From assembly GCA_025455445.1 (NCBI GenBank), contig JALOMN010000115.1, positions 1-6,351 on the forward strand: a DNA stretch of 6,351 bases, in the 5' to 3' direction. Shown here one piece after another: positions 1 to 6,018 of the stretch (position 1 is its first letter; each line of letters begins with the position of its first letter). The notes below the pieces were generated by a model. That model saw nothing but the letters and a program-made list of their open reading frames with translations, was not told the origin of the DNA and ran no database searches. The DNA is from Cyclobacteriaceae bacterium (GTDB lineage Bacteria > Bacteroidota > Bacteroidia > Cytophagales > Cyclobacteriaceae). Position numbers and translations under genes: made by a program.

Positions 1-438
1 GGTAATGCACTCTACTTTAAAATTTCCGGAAAGTCGCTAACAACTCCAGACGCGCATATGGCGCTCATAATTCAAGAATATTTCAGAGCAGCGAATGAAG
101 AGAACCAGGTAGGCCCGGTAATTTTTAATGCAGACGCTTGCTATCTGGGCACAGTTGGTTCAAGAGGGCAGAGTGTGTATGAAGTAGATAACCTGATATC
201 CGGTACCGAGTATTATATCACGCTGTTTGCACTTACTGCCGATGCCGATCTTTTTATCTATACCGATGCCACATATTCATTCTATATACCCACCGACAAG
301 ATCAGTAGCGATATTACTAACCAACCTGAGGAGTATTACTATCGCGCAGATGCATCCGGAAAAATTTATCTGAAAGTGCACTCGGGTTCGCTTAACCGCG
401 AAGGCGCTACGTTTAAAATTCTTGTCAGACAAAAGTGA
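1..438 (+). CDS. C-terminal part of a secreted-type protein with a PPC-like beta-sandwich (5' end outside window)
   Basis: The frame is open from the first base, so this is the last 145 residues of a longer protein. The ATG at 58 is an internal methionine. The visible part is rich in Tyr, Thr and Asp and in alternating beta-strand patterns. Residues about 60-145 resemble a bacterial pre-peptidase C-terminal (PPC) domain: a strand ending in TEYYITLFA, then an ADADLFIYTD stretch matching the family's 'aDLDLyly' strand, and a closing SGKIYLKVHSGS...FKILV pair of strands. PPC domains sit at the C terminus of secreted proteases and other exported proteins. The catalytic or main domain is not visible, so no enzyme function can be given. 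No transmembrane segment and no clear type IX secretion C-terminal signal is seen. The PPC assignment is by pattern only; it could be another fibronectin- or jelly-roll-like module. Confidence 0.7.
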   Translation, partial: GNALYFKISGKSLTTPDAHMALIIQEYFRAANEENQVGPVIFNADACYLGTVGSRGQSVYEVDNLISGTEYYITLFALTADADLFIYTDATYSFYIPTDKISSDITNQPEEYYYRADASGKIYLKVHSGSLNREGATFKILVRQK

Positions 439-469
439 TTATATTCTTTGAAAGGATGCAATAGGATGA

Positions 470-502
470 CTGACAAGGATTACGTATAAACCATTACCTT
501 TG
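470..502 (+). promoter_or_regulatory. Predicted Bacteroidota promoter upstream of the small ORF and lipoprotein
   Basis: TACCTTTG at 495-502 is an exact match to the Bacteroidota -7 element TAnnTTTG. CTGACA at 470-475 lies 19 nt upstream and is a weak candidate for the -33 element. Transcription would start near 507-509, after the ATG at 507, so that ATG (of a 7-codon frame) is not a usable start. The first likely ORF on this transcript begins at 571. Confidence 0.5.
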
Positions 503-536
503 CCTCATGTTCACTAAAAACTGGCTGTAAGGCAGT

Positions 537-552
537 AAACGAAAATTCGTTT
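537..552. promoter_or_regulatory. Palindromic dyad in the predicted 5' leader
   Basis: AAACGAA at 537-543 and TTCGTTT at 546-552 are perfect inverted arms of 7 bp separated by AA. The same bases allow an RNA hairpin GAAAA-TTCG-TTTTC (541-554) with a UUCG-type loop. It lies between the predicted start site (about 508) and the ATG at 571, so it could be an operator or a leader hairpin. It is A/T-rich and could be chance. Confidence 0.25.
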
Positions 553-570
553 TCAAACCGCACACACAGC

Positions 571-741
571 ATGCAAAAAGACGGCATGAATGTAACGTGT
601 GTGATTCTTCCCGTCACCAACAAGAACTCCAGCAAGCAAAGTATCACTTTTACTAATTATACTTTGGAAGAAGGACTTTATGATCGGTTGTTGAAACAGC
701 ACAATGAAATCATCATGCGCAACGCTTCAGAGTGGGAGTAA
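571..741 (+). CDS. Small hypothetical protein, 56 aa
   Basis: ATG at 571 to TAA at 739-741 gives 56 residues beginning MQKDGMNVTCVILPV and ending RNASEWE. The frame is open back to a stop at 487-489, and 571 is the first ATG in it. An exact TAnnTTTG element lies 69 nt upstream of the start. Composition is that of a soluble cytoplasmic protein: no signal peptide or membrane segment, a possible beta start, and a charged helix-like C-terminal half (EEGLYDRLLKQHNEII). I do not recognise a family. The stop lies 23 nt before the ATG of the following lipoprotein, so the two may be cotranscribed. No Shine-Dalgarno sequence is present, as is usual in this phylum. It could instead be a remnant of a longer gene or a non-coding leader. 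Confidence 0.45.
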   Translation: MQKDGMNVTCVILPVTNKNSSKQSITFTNYTLEEGLYDRLLKQHNEIIMRNASEWE

Positions 742-764
742 CATTTTTAGACTTTACAAGAACT

Positions 765-1199
765 ATGAAACAAAAATTTGTACTCACTCTTATAGTGATT
801 TCTCTGATGGGTTGCGATGAAGGAATTAAGGAGACTAATCAATCGCGTATACAAGGTATTATGCAGGAAGGAACCTGGCGAATCAGCTACTACTATGATA
901 CCAGTGTTGACGAAACTGCCATTTATTCGAATTACACGTATGAATTTGATCCTTCTTCCATACTCTCTGCCACAGATGGCACGAATTCTTTTTCCGGCAC
1001 CTGGGGCATCATTGATACGGATCCATTTGTAGATACGTTACCCGATCTCAATTTCAATATTTTATTTTCGTCACCACCTTCTTTTGCAAAACTTTCAGCC
1101 AACTGGAAGGTGATCGAAGCAACGGATACAAAAGTCAAACTCAGCAGCACAGGCGGAAGCAATGGCGGCACCGATTATCTTACGTTTGATCGGAAATGA
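765..1199 (+). CDS. Lipocalin-like small lipoprotein, 144 aa
   Basis: The start chosen is the ATG at 765, because it opens directly into a lipoprotein signal peptide: MKQK, a hydrophobic run, and lipobox L14-M15-G16-C17. The GTG at 732 would add 11 polar residues ahead of the signal and overlap the upstream small ORF, so it is unlikely. The mature part starts C-D-E, and acidic residues just after the lipid cysteine favour surface display in some Bacteroidota. Residues about 32-144 follow the pattern of the small lipocalin-like lipoproteins of this phylum: GTWRISYYYD near the start, a YEFDPSS strand, a GTW repeat, NWKVIEATDTKVKL, and a closing DYLTFDRK. No enzymatic residues can be assigned. 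A ligand-binding barrel is inferred from the pattern alone. It probably shares the transcript starting near 508. Confidence 0.75.
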   Translation: MKQKFVLTLIVISLMGCDEGIKETNQSRIQGIMQEGTWRISYYYDTSVDETAIYSNYTYEFDPSSILSATDGTNSFSGTWGIIDTDPFVDTLPDLNFNILFSSPPSFAKLSANWKVIEATDTKVKLSSTGGSNGGTDYLTFDRK

Positions 1200-1265
1200 T
1201 AACCGCACAAGAATGGCATTGACACCATTGCAACTTTGTGTTTAGATAGGGTTCCCATATTATTT

Positions 1266-1283
1266 ATGGTTTGTAGAAACCAT
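1266..1283 (+). terminator. Hairpin after the lipoprotein gene, weak terminator candidate
   Basis: ATGGTTT (1266-1272) and AAACCAT (1277-1283) form a perfect 7-bp stem with a GTAG loop, 67 nt after the lipoprotein stop. The following sequence (CCAATTTGTGTTT) is only moderately T-rich, so termination would be inefficient. A competing 5-bp hairpin, CCATA (1255-1259) with TATGG (1265-1269), shares its bases. Nothing else is evident in the non-coding stretch 1200-1340. Confidence 0.3.
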
Positions 1284-1340
1284 CCAATTTGTGTTTAAAG
1301 GACAGTCTAAGCCTCACTTTTCCTAACCTCTTGTTCTTAT

Positions 1341-1378
1341 ATAAAAAATAAAGCCACACGATTTCAGTCATGTGGCTT
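1341..1378 (-). terminator. Factor-independent terminator of the minus-strand membrane protein gene
   Basis: AAGCCACA (1351-1358) and TGTGGCTT (1371-1378) form a perfect 8-bp stem with a 12-nt loop. Read on the minus strand the stem is followed by TTTATTTTTTAT (RNA U-tract, plus positions 1350 down to about 1339). It starts 24 nt beyond the stop of the 1403-1867 gene. On the plus strand no T-tract follows the stem, so it is directional. Confidence 0.8.
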
Positions 1379-1402
1379 CGTGCCTATCACTTTCAACTCA
1401 CT

Positions 1403-1867
1403 TTATACTTTGTTTGCCACATTGCTGCTGCCCAATGTATAATAGACAATGGCGCCTAATACAGCTCCAATGGTTTTATCAAGCATGGAATAAAAAAACG
1501 CGCCTTGGAAAGTCGCCTGAATTGAAACATAGAAAGCAAGTTCAACGAGGGCACCTGCTACAAGAAATACCAGCATGAAGGCGAGCGAAGTGATCGTGTA
1601 TTTTCTCACGATTTGGTAAACTATAACGGCATAAACAATGATGCCAAGAATCTGAAATACAAAAAAGCCGCGGGTCATCATGTATTCAGTGGTAAATGCC
1701 ATACTTATTTCGGGATTCATAGATGAGTTAATCGCCAGAAATACGTATTGAGCCACAATCAGAAATAACTCTGTAACCACGCCATAGGCAATGGCGATAC
1801 TGTATGTGAATTCCTTCTTCGGTTTCTCGATATGAGAAGGATGGTGAATGTGATAATTAGGCTTCAT
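1403..1867 (-). CDS. Hypothetical four-helix integral membrane protein, 154 aa
   Basis: I do not recognise this family. The protein starts MKPNYHIHHPSH, a His-rich cytoplasmic-looking N terminus with four His in the first 12 residues, followed by a basic stretch. Four hydrophobic segments then fall at about residues 21-45, 67-87, 93-116 and 130-146. Glu33 and Glu109 sit within the first and third segments, each in a G-x-x-x-E-L motif (29-34 and 105-110). The spacing of 76 residues is half the protein length and hints at a duplicated two-helix unit. The gene is a single transcription unit: convergent with the upstream lipoprotein, divergent from the sulfotransferase, with its own terminator. 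Its promoter region has a near TAnnTTTG box and two ATGAT-N4-ATCAT palindromes, suggesting control by a Crp/Fnr-type regulator. The start is the only ATG fitting the N-terminal topology; no Shine-Dalgarno sequence is seen. Confidence 0.75.
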   Translation of the reverse strand: MKPNYHIHHPSHIEKPKKEFTYSIAIAYGVVTELFLIVAQYVFLAINSSMNPEISMAFTTEYMMTRGFFVFQILGIIVYAVIVYQIVRKYTITSLAFMLVFLVAGALVELAFYVSIQATFQGAFFYSMLDKTIGAVLGAIVYYTLGSSNVANKV

Positions 1868-1895
1868 AATAGTGGATATTTAATATTCAACATTT

Positions 1896-1913
1896 CCCCC
1901 ACTACCGTGGGAG
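1896..1913 (-). promoter_or_regulatory. GC-rich leader hairpin upstream of the membrane protein gene
   Basis: CCCAC (1898-1902) and GTGGG (1907-1911) are perfect 5-bp arms around a 4-nt loop. On the minus-strand RNA the stem extends to 7 bp (CUCCCAC with GUGGGGG, one U-G pair). It stands out as a G/C block in an A/T-rich gap and lies between the predicted start site (about 1924) and the start codon, 29 nt before the ATG. It could stabilise the 5' end of the message or be an operator. Confidence 0.4.
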
Positions 1914-1928
1914 TGTTACTAATCATAC

Positions 1929-1936
1929 CAATATTA
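1929..1936 (-). promoter_or_regulatory. Predicted -7 box of the membrane protein gene
   Basis: On the minus strand these bases read TAATATTG, matching TAnnTTTG at 5 of its 6 fixed positions. Transcription would start near 1924, giving a leader of about 57 nt. No good -33 TTG is present; the position is occupied by the palindrome at 1959-1972, as expected for an activator-dependent promoter. Confidence 0.4.
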
Positions 1937-1958
1937 CTTTACGTTCTTCATAATTAAA

Positions 1959-1972
1959 ATGATGAAAATCAT
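1959..1972. promoter_or_regulatory. Proximal Crp/Fnr-like palindrome ATGAT-N4-ATCAT
   Basis: Perfect arms ATGAT and ATCAT around GAAA. The core TGAT-N4-ATCA is that of Fnr-type sites (E. coli consensus TTGAT-N4-ATCAA). Its centre (1965.5) lies 41.5 bp upstream of the start site predicted for the minus-strand gene, the classical class II activator position. The binding protein is not in this window. Confidence 0.45.
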
Positions 1973-2011
1973 CAACGGATTCTGTTTTTTGGATACAGTA
2001 AGCAGGTTGTA

Positions 2012-2025
2012 ATGATTATTATCAT
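2012..2025. promoter_or_regulatory. Distal Crp/Fnr-like palindrome ATGAT-N4-ATCAT
   Basis: The same arms as the site at 1959-1972, with a different spacer (TATT). The centre (2018.5) is 53 bp from the first, about five helical turns, so both sites would face the same side of the DNA. Relative to the predicted minus-strand start site it is at about -94.5. It is more than 110 bp from any start site predicted for the plus-strand sulfotransferase gene. Confidence 0.45.
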
Positions 2026-2171
2026 CAGATGGTAAAAGCACCATACCATCAATAATTATTCATAAAAAGGGACTGAATGCATAATCTGTATTTCAGGGAA
2101 CGTGTACGTATGAATGAATGATTTTTGCACCAATAAATTACATGATCCATTATTCTATTTGGTTTGTTTCT

Positions 2172-2179
2172 TATCTTTC
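2172..2179 (+). promoter_or_regulatory. Candidate -7 box of the sulfotransferase gene
   Basis: TATCTTTC matches TAnnTTTG except for the last base and lies 16 nt before the ATG at 2196. A second candidate, GATTTTTG at 2120-2127, matches except for the first base and would give a leader of about 64 nt. Neither has a convincing -33 element. Either one would place the ATG at 2118 upstream of the transcript start, which supports the 2196 start. Confidence 0.3.
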
Positions 2180-2195
2180 AGTTTTAATATATCGG

Positions 2196-3983
2196 ATGAA
2201 ACAGACTTTACTCAAACTAACGATTGCCACACTCGCGTTACTATCTGCCTGCGAGGAAGAAGAAACAATTAAATTGGATCCGGAAGTGCTGAATACTTCG
2301 GCAGAGGCAATTGCAAAATTTAGTGAATGGGATAATGATGGAGTATTATTGGTTAATCATTATATCGATAACAACATCTATCACCTGATTACTGAAAATG
2401 ACGATACAGTAAAACTGAGTGGTTCAATTGTAAAATTATTTCAACCCAAACCGTCAGCGTGGATCACTACAGTGCAGTTTACAGATGGCGCTTCAGGTAA
2501 TGCACCTTTAATGGGGAATTCGCTATTTATTACGGCAGATAGTGTGCAACTTAATCCGGGTGGCTACACACCCCTTTCAGCAATTATTCGAACATCCATT
2601 CCTGTGAAAGGTAAATTCAAACTTCGTGTAGTAGGGAAGAACGGATCGAGAAGTGATTTGAACCATTCACCTTCTGATTTTGCGAAGGTGCACCGTATTA
2701 ATGTATTTGGGTTGTATGGTAATTTTGAAAATACCATAGAGCTTACATTCACTAACGCAAATGGAAAAGAGCGCGTAAAACAATCAGTTACTATCACCAC
2801 TGCCGCACTGGATGTGAAGTTGCCTTCAATTGATATTGATGTGGCGAAGCGAGATAAGATGGACGGGGATTTAACGATCGTAAGCTATCGTGGCCTGGGT
2901 GTACCATTCATGCCATTTATTATGGATTCGTTTGGTGATATCCGTTGGTATATGGATTATAAAAATCATCCTGAATTAAATCTCCTGCGCTATGAATGCG
3001 GTGTGGAGCAATTGCAAAATGGCAATTTGTATTTTGCCGATGCGGGGGTGCATAAAGTGTTTGAAATTGACTTTCATGGAAAAATAGTGAACTCCTGGAA
3101 GTTTGAGGGATATACGTTTCATCATAATGTAATTGAAAAACCCAACGGTAATTTTATTGTAGCGGTTTCAAAAAATGGAAGTGTGCATCTTAATGGCAAG
3201 CCAACCATTAACGATTATATCATTGAACTCGACCGCACTACTGGTGCTATTATTAAAGAGTGGGATCTTAAACAATGCCTGGATGAAAATCGGGTTGCCT
3301 GGTTGAATAATCTGGGCAATGCCAATGTAAACTGGTTGCATAACAATGGGCTTTATTATGATAATAATGATAATTCACTGGTAATTACAGGACGCTTTCA
3401 GGGCATGATGAAAATTACAGCAGACAATAAAGTGAAATGGATATTGAGTACACATGGTGGCTGGGGCACAGCGCGCAATGGCGTGGATCTGAATACAAAG
3501 TTATTGAAGCCTTTAGATAATAATAATCAATTGATTACAGATCAGGATGTGCTCAATGGCATTACCAATCATGCCGATTTTGAATGGGCTTGGTTTCCGC
3601 ATTCACCAATGGTTAAGTTGAATGGAAATTTCATGGTGTTTGACAATGGCGATAAACGAAATTTCACGCTGGCAGAAAAATACAGCAGGGCAGTGGAATA
3701 CCAAATCGATGAAACCAACCTTACGGTGAAGCAAGTGTGGCAATATGGAAAGGAGAGAGGAATCAAAGCGTATTCGCAAATACAATCTGATGTGGATTTT
3801 CTAGCCGCAAAAAATAATGTATTGTTTATACCGGGCTGGAATGTGGATAATGACGGAAAGTTTGGCGGAAAAATCATTGAAGTAGATTATGCCACCCGTG
3901 AAGTGTATTTTGAGGCCCGCATTTCACCTCCTTCCGGCCAGCAGACGATGCATCGGGCAGAGCGCATTTTTATTTATAGATAG
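2196..3983 (+). CDS. Aryl-sulfate sulfotransferase (AssT/ASST) family lipoprotein, 595 aa
   Basis: This family moves a sulfate group from one aryl sulfate ester to another phenol without PAPS, using a transiently sulfated His, on the outer side of the inner membrane. The ATG at 2196 is chosen because it begins a clean lipoprotein signal (MKQTLLKL..., lipobox L16-S17-A18-C19). An in-frame ATG at 2118 would put 26 extra, largely hydrophobic residues in front. Cys19 is followed by four Glu, which suggests surface export. An N-terminal beta-sandwich (about 50-215, with a TPLSAIIRTSIPVKG start) is followed by a propeller-like region (about 220-595). Candidate active-site residues are H309/H310 (FHHNVIEKPNGN), H382 (NWLHNNGLYYD), R400 (ITGRFQG) and H469 (WFPHSPM, just before NGNFMVFDNGD). 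The H382-to-R400 spacing of 18 equals that of E. coli AssT H356-R374. The mature part has only C268 and C361, so the short active-site disulfide loop of enterobacterial AssT seems absent, and no dsbL/dsbI genes are adjacent. The true substrate is unknown. Confidence 0.85.
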   Translation: MKQTLLKLTIATLALLSACEEEETIKLDPEVLNTSAEAIAKFSEWDNDGVLLVNHYIDNNIYHLITENDDTVKLSGSIVKLFQPKPSAWITTVQFTDGASGNAPLMGNSLFITADSVQLNPGGYTPLSAIIRTSIPVKGKFKLRVVGKNGSRSDLNHSPSDFAKVHRINVFGLYGNFENTIELTFTNANGKERVKQSVTITTAALDVKLPSIDIDVAKRDKMDGDLTIVSYRGLGVPFMPFIMDSFGDIRWYMDYKNHPELNLLRYECGVEQLQNGNLYFADAGVHKVFEIDFHGKIVNSWKFEGYTFHHNVIEKPNGNFIVAVSKNGSVHLNGKPTINDYIIELDRTTGAIIKEWDLKQCLDENRVAWLNNLGNANVNWLHNNGLYYDNNDNSLVITGRFQGMMKITADNKVKWILSTHGGWGTARNGVDLNTKLLKPLDNNNQLITDQDVLNGITNHADFEWAWFPHSPMVKLNGNFMVFDNGDKRNFTLAEKYSRAVEYQIDETNLTVKQVWQYGKERGIKAYSQIQSDVDFLAAKNNVLFIPGWNVDNDGKFGGKIIEVDYATREVYFEARISPPSGQQTMHRAERIFIYR

Positions 3984-4002
3984 CGATTTCTTACCCGATA
4001 AT

Positions 4003-4010
4003 TATTTTTA
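4003..4010 (+). promoter_or_regulatory. Possible internal -7 box before the BACON lipoprotein gene
   Basis: TATTTTTA matches TAnnTTTG except for the last base and lies 23 nt before the ATG at 4034. The 50-nt gap after the sulfotransferase stop contains no hairpin terminator, so read-through from the upstream gene is equally likely. The A/T-richness of the gap makes chance matches common. Confidence 0.2.
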
Positions 4011-4033
4011 GTAGAATTCCTTTTCAACGCACT

Positions 4034-5932
4034 ATGTTTTGCGCATTCAAAAACTTGGGTTGGTATATAATATTTATCACGCTAATCATGTTGAATGCCG
4101 CATGCAATGAGCAGCCAGAATTGCCTAAAAGTACGATTTATGGAACGGTAGTAAATACATATGGCAATCTTTTAGATAGTGTAGCGTGTTCAATTGTCTC
4201 TAACAAAGGTGCTACTATAACTGGAGAGGACGGTAAGTTTATATTTAATAATCTTACAGTAGGTAAATTTACACTACTATTTACAAGAAAGAATTATATC
4301 GCAAAAGAGGTTATCGTGGAACTAAATAAGGAACCAACGTTGCTGGAAGTGAGATTAAATCCGGGTATAGAATTTTTAAAAATAAGTGACTCGATAAAAA
4401 GTGTTAACTATAAAGAAGGTATAATTTCTATAGATGTTGAATCGAATTCAGATTGGTTGGTTTCAAGTGATGCATCGTGGATAAAACCCACTATTGGTAA
4501 TGGAGGAGGAAGTCAAACACTTCTTATAAACCTTGAATTATCAGACAATAATGAAATTAGAAAAGGTAAGCTCAAAGTAAAAACAGCTTCGCTTACCCGC
4601 ATTATTTCGATAGAGCAAACTCCACCCTTAAAAATCATTGACACAAAAGGAATAATCGGAAACTATGAAACTGACAGAGCAGATTCAATTATAGTATATT
4701 TCAATAAGCCACTTGCAGTAAATTCAGTCGCAGCAAATTTTCAAGGATGCGTGACAGATATCAATTACAAAGTCCACAATAACCGGCTTGTATTCAACTA
4801 TAATTGTGCGCAGTTAGCGGATGAATACTCATTCACAATTACAGCAAATGATGGACGAGACAATTTTGTGCTATCCACCCAGGCACAATTTTACAATGAA
4901 AAGCATTTGATCACAGGTTCGATTATAGATTATTTTATATTGAAGGATAATTCGGCAATGTGGGCGATTACAGTAAATCCAAATAAATTACTAAAAATTG
5001 AACTTCCACAATTTGAAATCATAGATTCATACCCGCTTAGCTTCGCGCCAGGCAAAATGCAATATCATGCATATAACAATACGATTGATATAATTAGCAA
5101 TAGAGAAACATGCATAGCATGTGCTAGTAATTATATTTTCAATTTCGACCCGGTAAAAGGAGCTATTAAGCCTATTTATATTGAGCCTATCTATAATCAA
5201 GCAAATATTGATGGAGGAAGGTATCCGTATGAAATGAGAATTATGAACAATGGAATTGGTGTGGTATTGACATTAAGTATCAATAATGACTTAAGTTGGC
5301 GATACAGAGATGCAAATAGCAATGATACTTTGTACAATTCAATTTCAAATACTACTAAGTATGAAGGTATGCAAATGAGTTTTGATGAGTCAAAGCTATA
5401 TATGATGCACACATTTGGCTCAACAACATTAGATATTATCGAAAAGAATTCAGAGGATGTGCGTATTTATAACTCTCCATTCGGTGGCCGGTCAAATTAT
5501 TTAGTAGCTAGTAAAAAGACGAATCGTCTTTTTCATGGCCAACTATATGAGCAATTCATTAGTGATACAGAAGATTATGTGAGCAATGTGTCATACCTTG
5601 ATACACGATCCTTTAGTTTCGCTGGGGTAATATTTAGTAACCTACCTGATGAAGATGAAGTTATTTATTATGCTGCCGATAATTATTTTTGGGTGTTGGA
5701 TTATAAAAATGCATTTACTCCTTTTACCTGTGATATAAGTCCGTTGCTTTACAATTTGCAGACAACTCTGGATGGTAAAAAATTAATGGGCATAAAATAT
5801 AATAATCAAGACACTGATGTAATTGTGTTTGATGTTGAAGATCTTAGGAAGAATCAAGCGGTTCAGTTGGGAAACAATTCAGGCAGGCAAAGTGTGGCCC
5901 CTTTTAAAAATGTTTGGAAAAGAAAAAAATAG
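4034..5932 (+). CDS. Lipoprotein with carboxypeptidase-regulatory-like, BACON and Ig-like domains and a probable beta-propeller, 632 aa
   Basis: The ATG at 4034 opens a signal peptide (hydrophobic about 8-20) ending in L20-N-A-A-C24; Asn at -3 is unusual for a lipobox, but Ala-Ala-Cys is acceptable. Domains seen in order: a carboxypeptidase-regulatory-like Ig fold at about 34-110 (STIYGTVV...DGKFIFNNLTVGKFTLLF); a BACON domain at about 114-196 (SDWLVSSDASWIKP with W141 and W149, then the usual RKGKLKVKT...ISIEQ end); an Ig-like module with a SbsA-like pattern at about 199-285 (DSIIVYFNKPL); and about 293-620 repeated beta-strand units such as LYMMHTFGSTTLDIIE, consistent with a propeller of the YVTN/quinoprotein-like type. 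C360-x-x-C363 is not followed by His, so it is not a haem site. BACON domains are thought to mediate carbohydrate or mucin binding, so a surface binding role is inferred. The gene follows the sulfotransferase by 50 nt and is visibly more A/T-rich. No catalytic residues are recognised. Confidence 0.75.
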   Translation: MFCAFKNLGWYIIFITLIMLNAACNEQPELPKSTIYGTVVNTYGNLLDSVACSIVSNKGATITGEDGKFIFNNLTVGKFTLLFTRKNYIAKEVIVELNKEPTLLEVRLNPGIEFLKISDSIKSVNYKEGIISIDVESNSDWLVSSDASWIKPTIGNGGGSQTLLINLELSDNNEIRKGKLKVKTASLTRIISIEQTPPLKIIDTKGIIGNYETDRADSIIVYFNKPLAVNSVAANFQGCVTDINYKVHNNRLVFNYNCAQLADEYSFTITANDGRDNFVLSTQAQFYNEKHLITGSIIDYFILKDNSAMWAITVNPNKLLKIELPQFEIIDSYPLSFAPGKMQYHAYNNTIDIISNRETCIACASNYIFNFDPVKGAIKPIYIEPIYNQANIDGGRYPYEMRIMNNGIGVVLTLSINNDLSWRYRDANSNDTLYNSISNTTKYEGMQMSFDESKLYMMHTFGSTTLDIIEKNSEDVRIYNSPFGGRSNYLVASKKTNRLFHGQLYEQFISDTEDYVSNVSYLDTRSFSFAGVIFSNLPDEDEVIYYAADNYFWVLDYKNAFTPFTCDISPLLYNLQTTLDGKKLMGIKYNNQDTDVIVFDVEDLRKNQAVQLGNNSGRQSVAPFKNVWKRKK

Positions 5933-5998
5933 GTTTGCGATTTTGTGAAATATGAAAGTTTGAACGACATTAAATTCTATTCAAAAAATGTAATGAAA

Positions 5999-6006
5999 TA
6001 AATTTG
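5999..6006 (+). promoter_or_regulatory. Predicted -7 box of the deoxyribonucleotidase gene
   Basis: TAAATTTG is an exact match to TAnnTTTG. Transcription would begin about 6011, giving a leader of only some 8 nt before the ATG at 6019. No TTG lies at the expected -33 distance; the nearest TTTG is at 5959-5962, too far away. The 86-bp gap 5933-6018 has no terminator hairpin that I can see. Confidence 0.45.
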
Positions 6007-6018
6007 TTAAGCACTTCA

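Noticed and set aside
732..764. GTG start extending the lipocalin-like lipoprotein
   Set aside because: It adds polar residues ahead of a complete lipoprotein signal peptide and overlaps the small ORF; the ATG at 765 fits better.
932..1171. Minus-strand open frame opposite the lipoprotein gene
   Set aside because: Antisense shadow of a gene with a clear signal peptide. The same applies to the minus-strand frames at 2564-2800, 3569-3877, 3603-3785 and 5197-5412, and to the plus-strand frames at 817-1032 and 1372-1578.
1219..1238. TTGACA followed by CAACTTTG as a promoter
   Set aside because: The spacing is only 6 nt and no plus-strand gene follows before 2196.
2118..2195. Upstream in-frame ATG that would extend the sulfotransferase by 26 residues
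   Set aside because: The extension is largely hydrophobic and would bury a textbook lipoprotein signal behind a second hydrophobic run. The candidate promoter boxes also lie at or after this ATG.
3995..4009. 15-base repeat shared with 5676-5690
   Set aside because: A/T-rich, once intergenic and once inside a coding frame (encoding Ala-Asp-Asn-Tyr-Phe); most likely coincidence.
5111..5122. C-x-x-C motif in the BACON lipoprotein as a possible haem c or thioredoxin-type site
   Set aside because: The second Cys is followed by Ala, not His, so it is not a haem c site. There is no thioredoxin-like context; a simple disulfide is more likely.
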